Assembly (NCBI GenBank): GCA_024653385.1
Contig: JANLFZ010000278.1
Span: 1 to 7,513 of the forward strand
Source of the DNA: Thermoguttaceae bacterium
GTDB taxonomy: Bacteria > Planctomycetota > Planctomycetia > Pirellulales > Thermoguttaceae
Reading direction: 5' to 3'
DNA: 7,513 nucleotides
Shown here: positions 6,716 through 7,513 of the stretch, in pieces
How the letters are laid out: each line of letters starts with the position of its first letter
Position numbering within the stretch: position 1 is the first letter of the stretch
Made by a program: the position numbers and the translations under genes
The notes under the pieces: generated by a model
The model's input: the letters and a program-made list of their open reading frames with translations, nothing else
Databases searched by the model: none
What the model was told of the DNA's origin: nothing

Positions 6716-6734
6716 CCCGGTTGCGCCGGCATGC

Positions 6735-6750
6735 GTCGAGCGGTCGAGCG
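6735..6750. repeat. Tandem 8-bp repeat
   Basis: GTCGAGCG occurs twice head to tail, between the small-protein stop and the rnc promoter. It is too short and too few in copy number to call functional. It may be chance or replication slippage. Confidence 0.4.
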
Positions 6751-6763
6751 ATTGGTGGCTCCA

Positions 6764-6994
6764 TCAGCCGACCCGGCGGGGCGTTTGGCCCGGGCGACGC
6801 GCGGGCGACTCGATATCGCGCCGGTCGTCTGGATGCCACAAGGGAAGCCCTTCGCGCAGACGTGCTGCAAGGACCTCCACCTTTTCCTTGGTGCCCGGCA
6901 TGGCGTCGGTCCCGTCGTAGTTCTCGTGATCGACGTCGGGCGGCTCGAAGTCCCACCACCCCATTTTGATTGCCTCCAAGATGGACTTCGGCAC
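6764..6994 (-). CDS. Small conserved planctomycete protein (WDFEP type), function unknown
   Basis: This 76-residue soluble, acidic-then-basic protein has no signal peptide or membrane segment. It opens MPKSILEAIKMGWWDFEPP, continues with an acidic stretch and KEKVEVLAARL, then GLPLWHPDDRRD, and ends in a basic, proline-rich tail (from about residue 63). I recognise the pattern of SILEAI, WDFEP, a helix ending in LAAR and then LWHP from short hypothetical proteins in planctomycete genomes; I know of no assigned function. The start is GTG 6994 (Met when translated), supported by AAGGGAGG six bases upstream, one of the strongest Shine-Dalgarno sites in the window. The gene lies 98 bp after mfnB and 131 bp before rnc on the same strand, so it could be co-transcribed with mfnB. 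The good ribosome site and remembered conservation argue that it is real. A role as a small regulator or adaptor is only a guess. Confidence 0.82.
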   Translation of the reverse strand: MPKSILEAIKMGWWDFEPPDVDHENYDGTDAMPGTKEKVEVLAARLREGLPLWHPDDRRDIESPARRPGQTPRRVG

Positions 6995-7000
6995 GGAACG

Positions 7001-7008
7001 CCTCCCTT
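7001..7008 (-). promoter_or_regulatory. Shine-Dalgarno of the small WDFEP protein
   Basis: AAGGGAGG on the minus strand, with a 6-nt spacer before GTG 6994. It identifies the GTG as the start, since no in-frame ATG lies nearby at the conserved N-terminus. Confidence 0.75.
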
Positions 7009-7043
7009 TTCGACTGGGTGAGAGCTTTCGAGGGCAGCCCGGT

Positions 7044-7074
7044 TTCCCGCGGCGACAGGGCTATGCCGCGGGAA
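7044..7074 (-). terminator. Perfect 10-bp hairpin after mfnB, possible terminator or attenuator
   Basis: On the minus strand TTCCCGCGGC and GCCGCGGGAA pair perfectly around an 11-nt loop, starting 18 bases after the mfnB stop and ending about 35 bases before the small gene's Shine-Dalgarno. No T tract follows (the next bases are ACCGGG), so it may weaken rather than stop read-through, or protect the mfnB mRNA 3' end. The stem is seen directly; the role is inferred. Confidence 0.45.
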
Positions 7075-7092
7075 CGGTCTCGGTGAGGATGG

Positions 7093-7513
7093 TCACGGGA
7101 TTCTCAAAGACTCGATCATGCTTGTCGATTCCATGAGCCGCGTTAATTGGCGCACGCGGATGGGGTCGAGAGGGCCGCAGCGGCCTCCTGAACACGCGGC
7201 GCCGCGCACGCCGATCCAATCGGGTTCCACGGACAGCGCCTCGGGAATGGTGTCGACGGAGAGCGACCCGGCCAGGACCACGAGCATCCCGCCGGCGCGG
7301 ATGCCCGCAACCACCGAAGCCAGTTCGTGCAACGTGAACCAGTCCATCAGGTTGCCCCGCGACTTGTCGAACGTATCCACGATCGCCGCGCGGCAACCGT
7401 TCGCGCGGCCGGCGACCAGCACCTCGCCCGGAGGCGGTGCCGCGGCAGCAAGCCAGTCGGCGTAAAGGACGGCCATGGGCTGGACACCGGCCGGAAGCCC
7501 GGCAAGAACATCG
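7093..7513 (-). CDS. mfnB: (5-formylfuran-3-yl)methyl phosphate synthase, C-terminal part (MfnB / DUF556)
   Basis: The right edge of the window cuts the 5' end; 139 residues remain, against about 235 in archaeal MfnB. In methanogens MfnB condenses two glyceraldehyde-3-phosphate molecules into the furan precursor of methanofuran, a C1 carrier. The fragment has LPAGVQPMAVLYADW near its start, IVDTFDKSRGNLMDW (43-57), the LAGSL strand (80-84) and GVRGAAC (101-107), all in family order of a TIM barrel. By spacing, Asp46 and Lys50 of DTFDK fit the catalytic Asp151 and Lys155 of Methanocaldococcus MfnB; that numbering is from memory. Bacterial homologues occur in methylotrophs and planctomycetes that carry tetrahydromethanopterin-linked C1 genes, so such a pathway may exist here. 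The visible frame continues unbroken past an internal ATG (7476), which should not be taken as the start. Stop TGA 7093-7095 is followed by a 10-bp hairpin and the small WDFEP gene. Confidence 0.85.
   Translation of the reverse strand, partial: DVLAGLPAGVQPMAVLYADWLAAAAPPPGEVLVAGRANGCRAAIVDTFDKSRGNLMDWFTLHELASVVAGIRAGGMLVVLAGSLSVDTIPEALSVEPDWIGVRGAACSGGRCGPLDPIRVRQLTRLMESTSMIESLRIP

Overview
The window is GC-rich, compactly coded bacterial DNA. Its gene content points to a planctomycete, probably of the Pirellulales type. The clues are a Tat-signal Gfo/Idh/MocA oxidoreductase beside a large glycoside hydrolase, a small WDFEP-type protein I remember only from planctomycetes, and a bacterial MfnB homologue (a methanofuran / one-carbon gene). 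An ABC exporter also carries a D-loop spelling (SQVD) I associate with that phylum. The lineage is inferred from family recognition, not from a marker-gene tree.

Layout. 1-924 (+) is the C-terminal end of a glycoside-hydrolase-like protein cut by the left edge. It converges on a Tat-exported Gfo/Idh/MocA oxidoreductase (1157-2506, -), and the 232-bp gap between them holds a perfect 13-bp inverted repeat. Upstream of the oxidoreductase on the same strand lies an MsbA-type ABC exporter with fused membrane and ATPase domains (2638-4644, -). The exporter diverges from nagB, glucosamine-6-phosphate deaminase (4981-5763, +), across a 336-bp gap. That gap contains a perfect 12-bp palindrome, a consensus TTGACA and further dyads on the nagB side. 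nagB converges on rnc, ribonuclease III (5895-6632, -), with a terminator-like hairpin for rnc in between. Upstream of rnc are a good sigma-70-type promoter, a 76-residue conserved small protein (6764-6994, -), a 10-bp hairpin, and the C-terminal part of MfnB (7093-7513, -) cut by the right edge.

How the genes fit together. The hydrolase fragment, the exported oxidoreductase and nagB all suggest sugar and amino-sugar use, but they do not form one operon. Orientation and spacing suggest separate transcription units, apart from a possible mfnB / small-protein / rnc series on the minus strand. rnc is a housekeeping gene. The mfnB fragment indicates that the organism may make a methanofuran-like C1 carrier.

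I see no CRISPR array, tRNA, rRNA, insertion sequence, phage gene or defence cassette. I do not think the window holds a wholly new system. The items most worth a second look are the small protein beside mfnB and rnc, the helical insertion in the ABC exporter, and the nagB control region.
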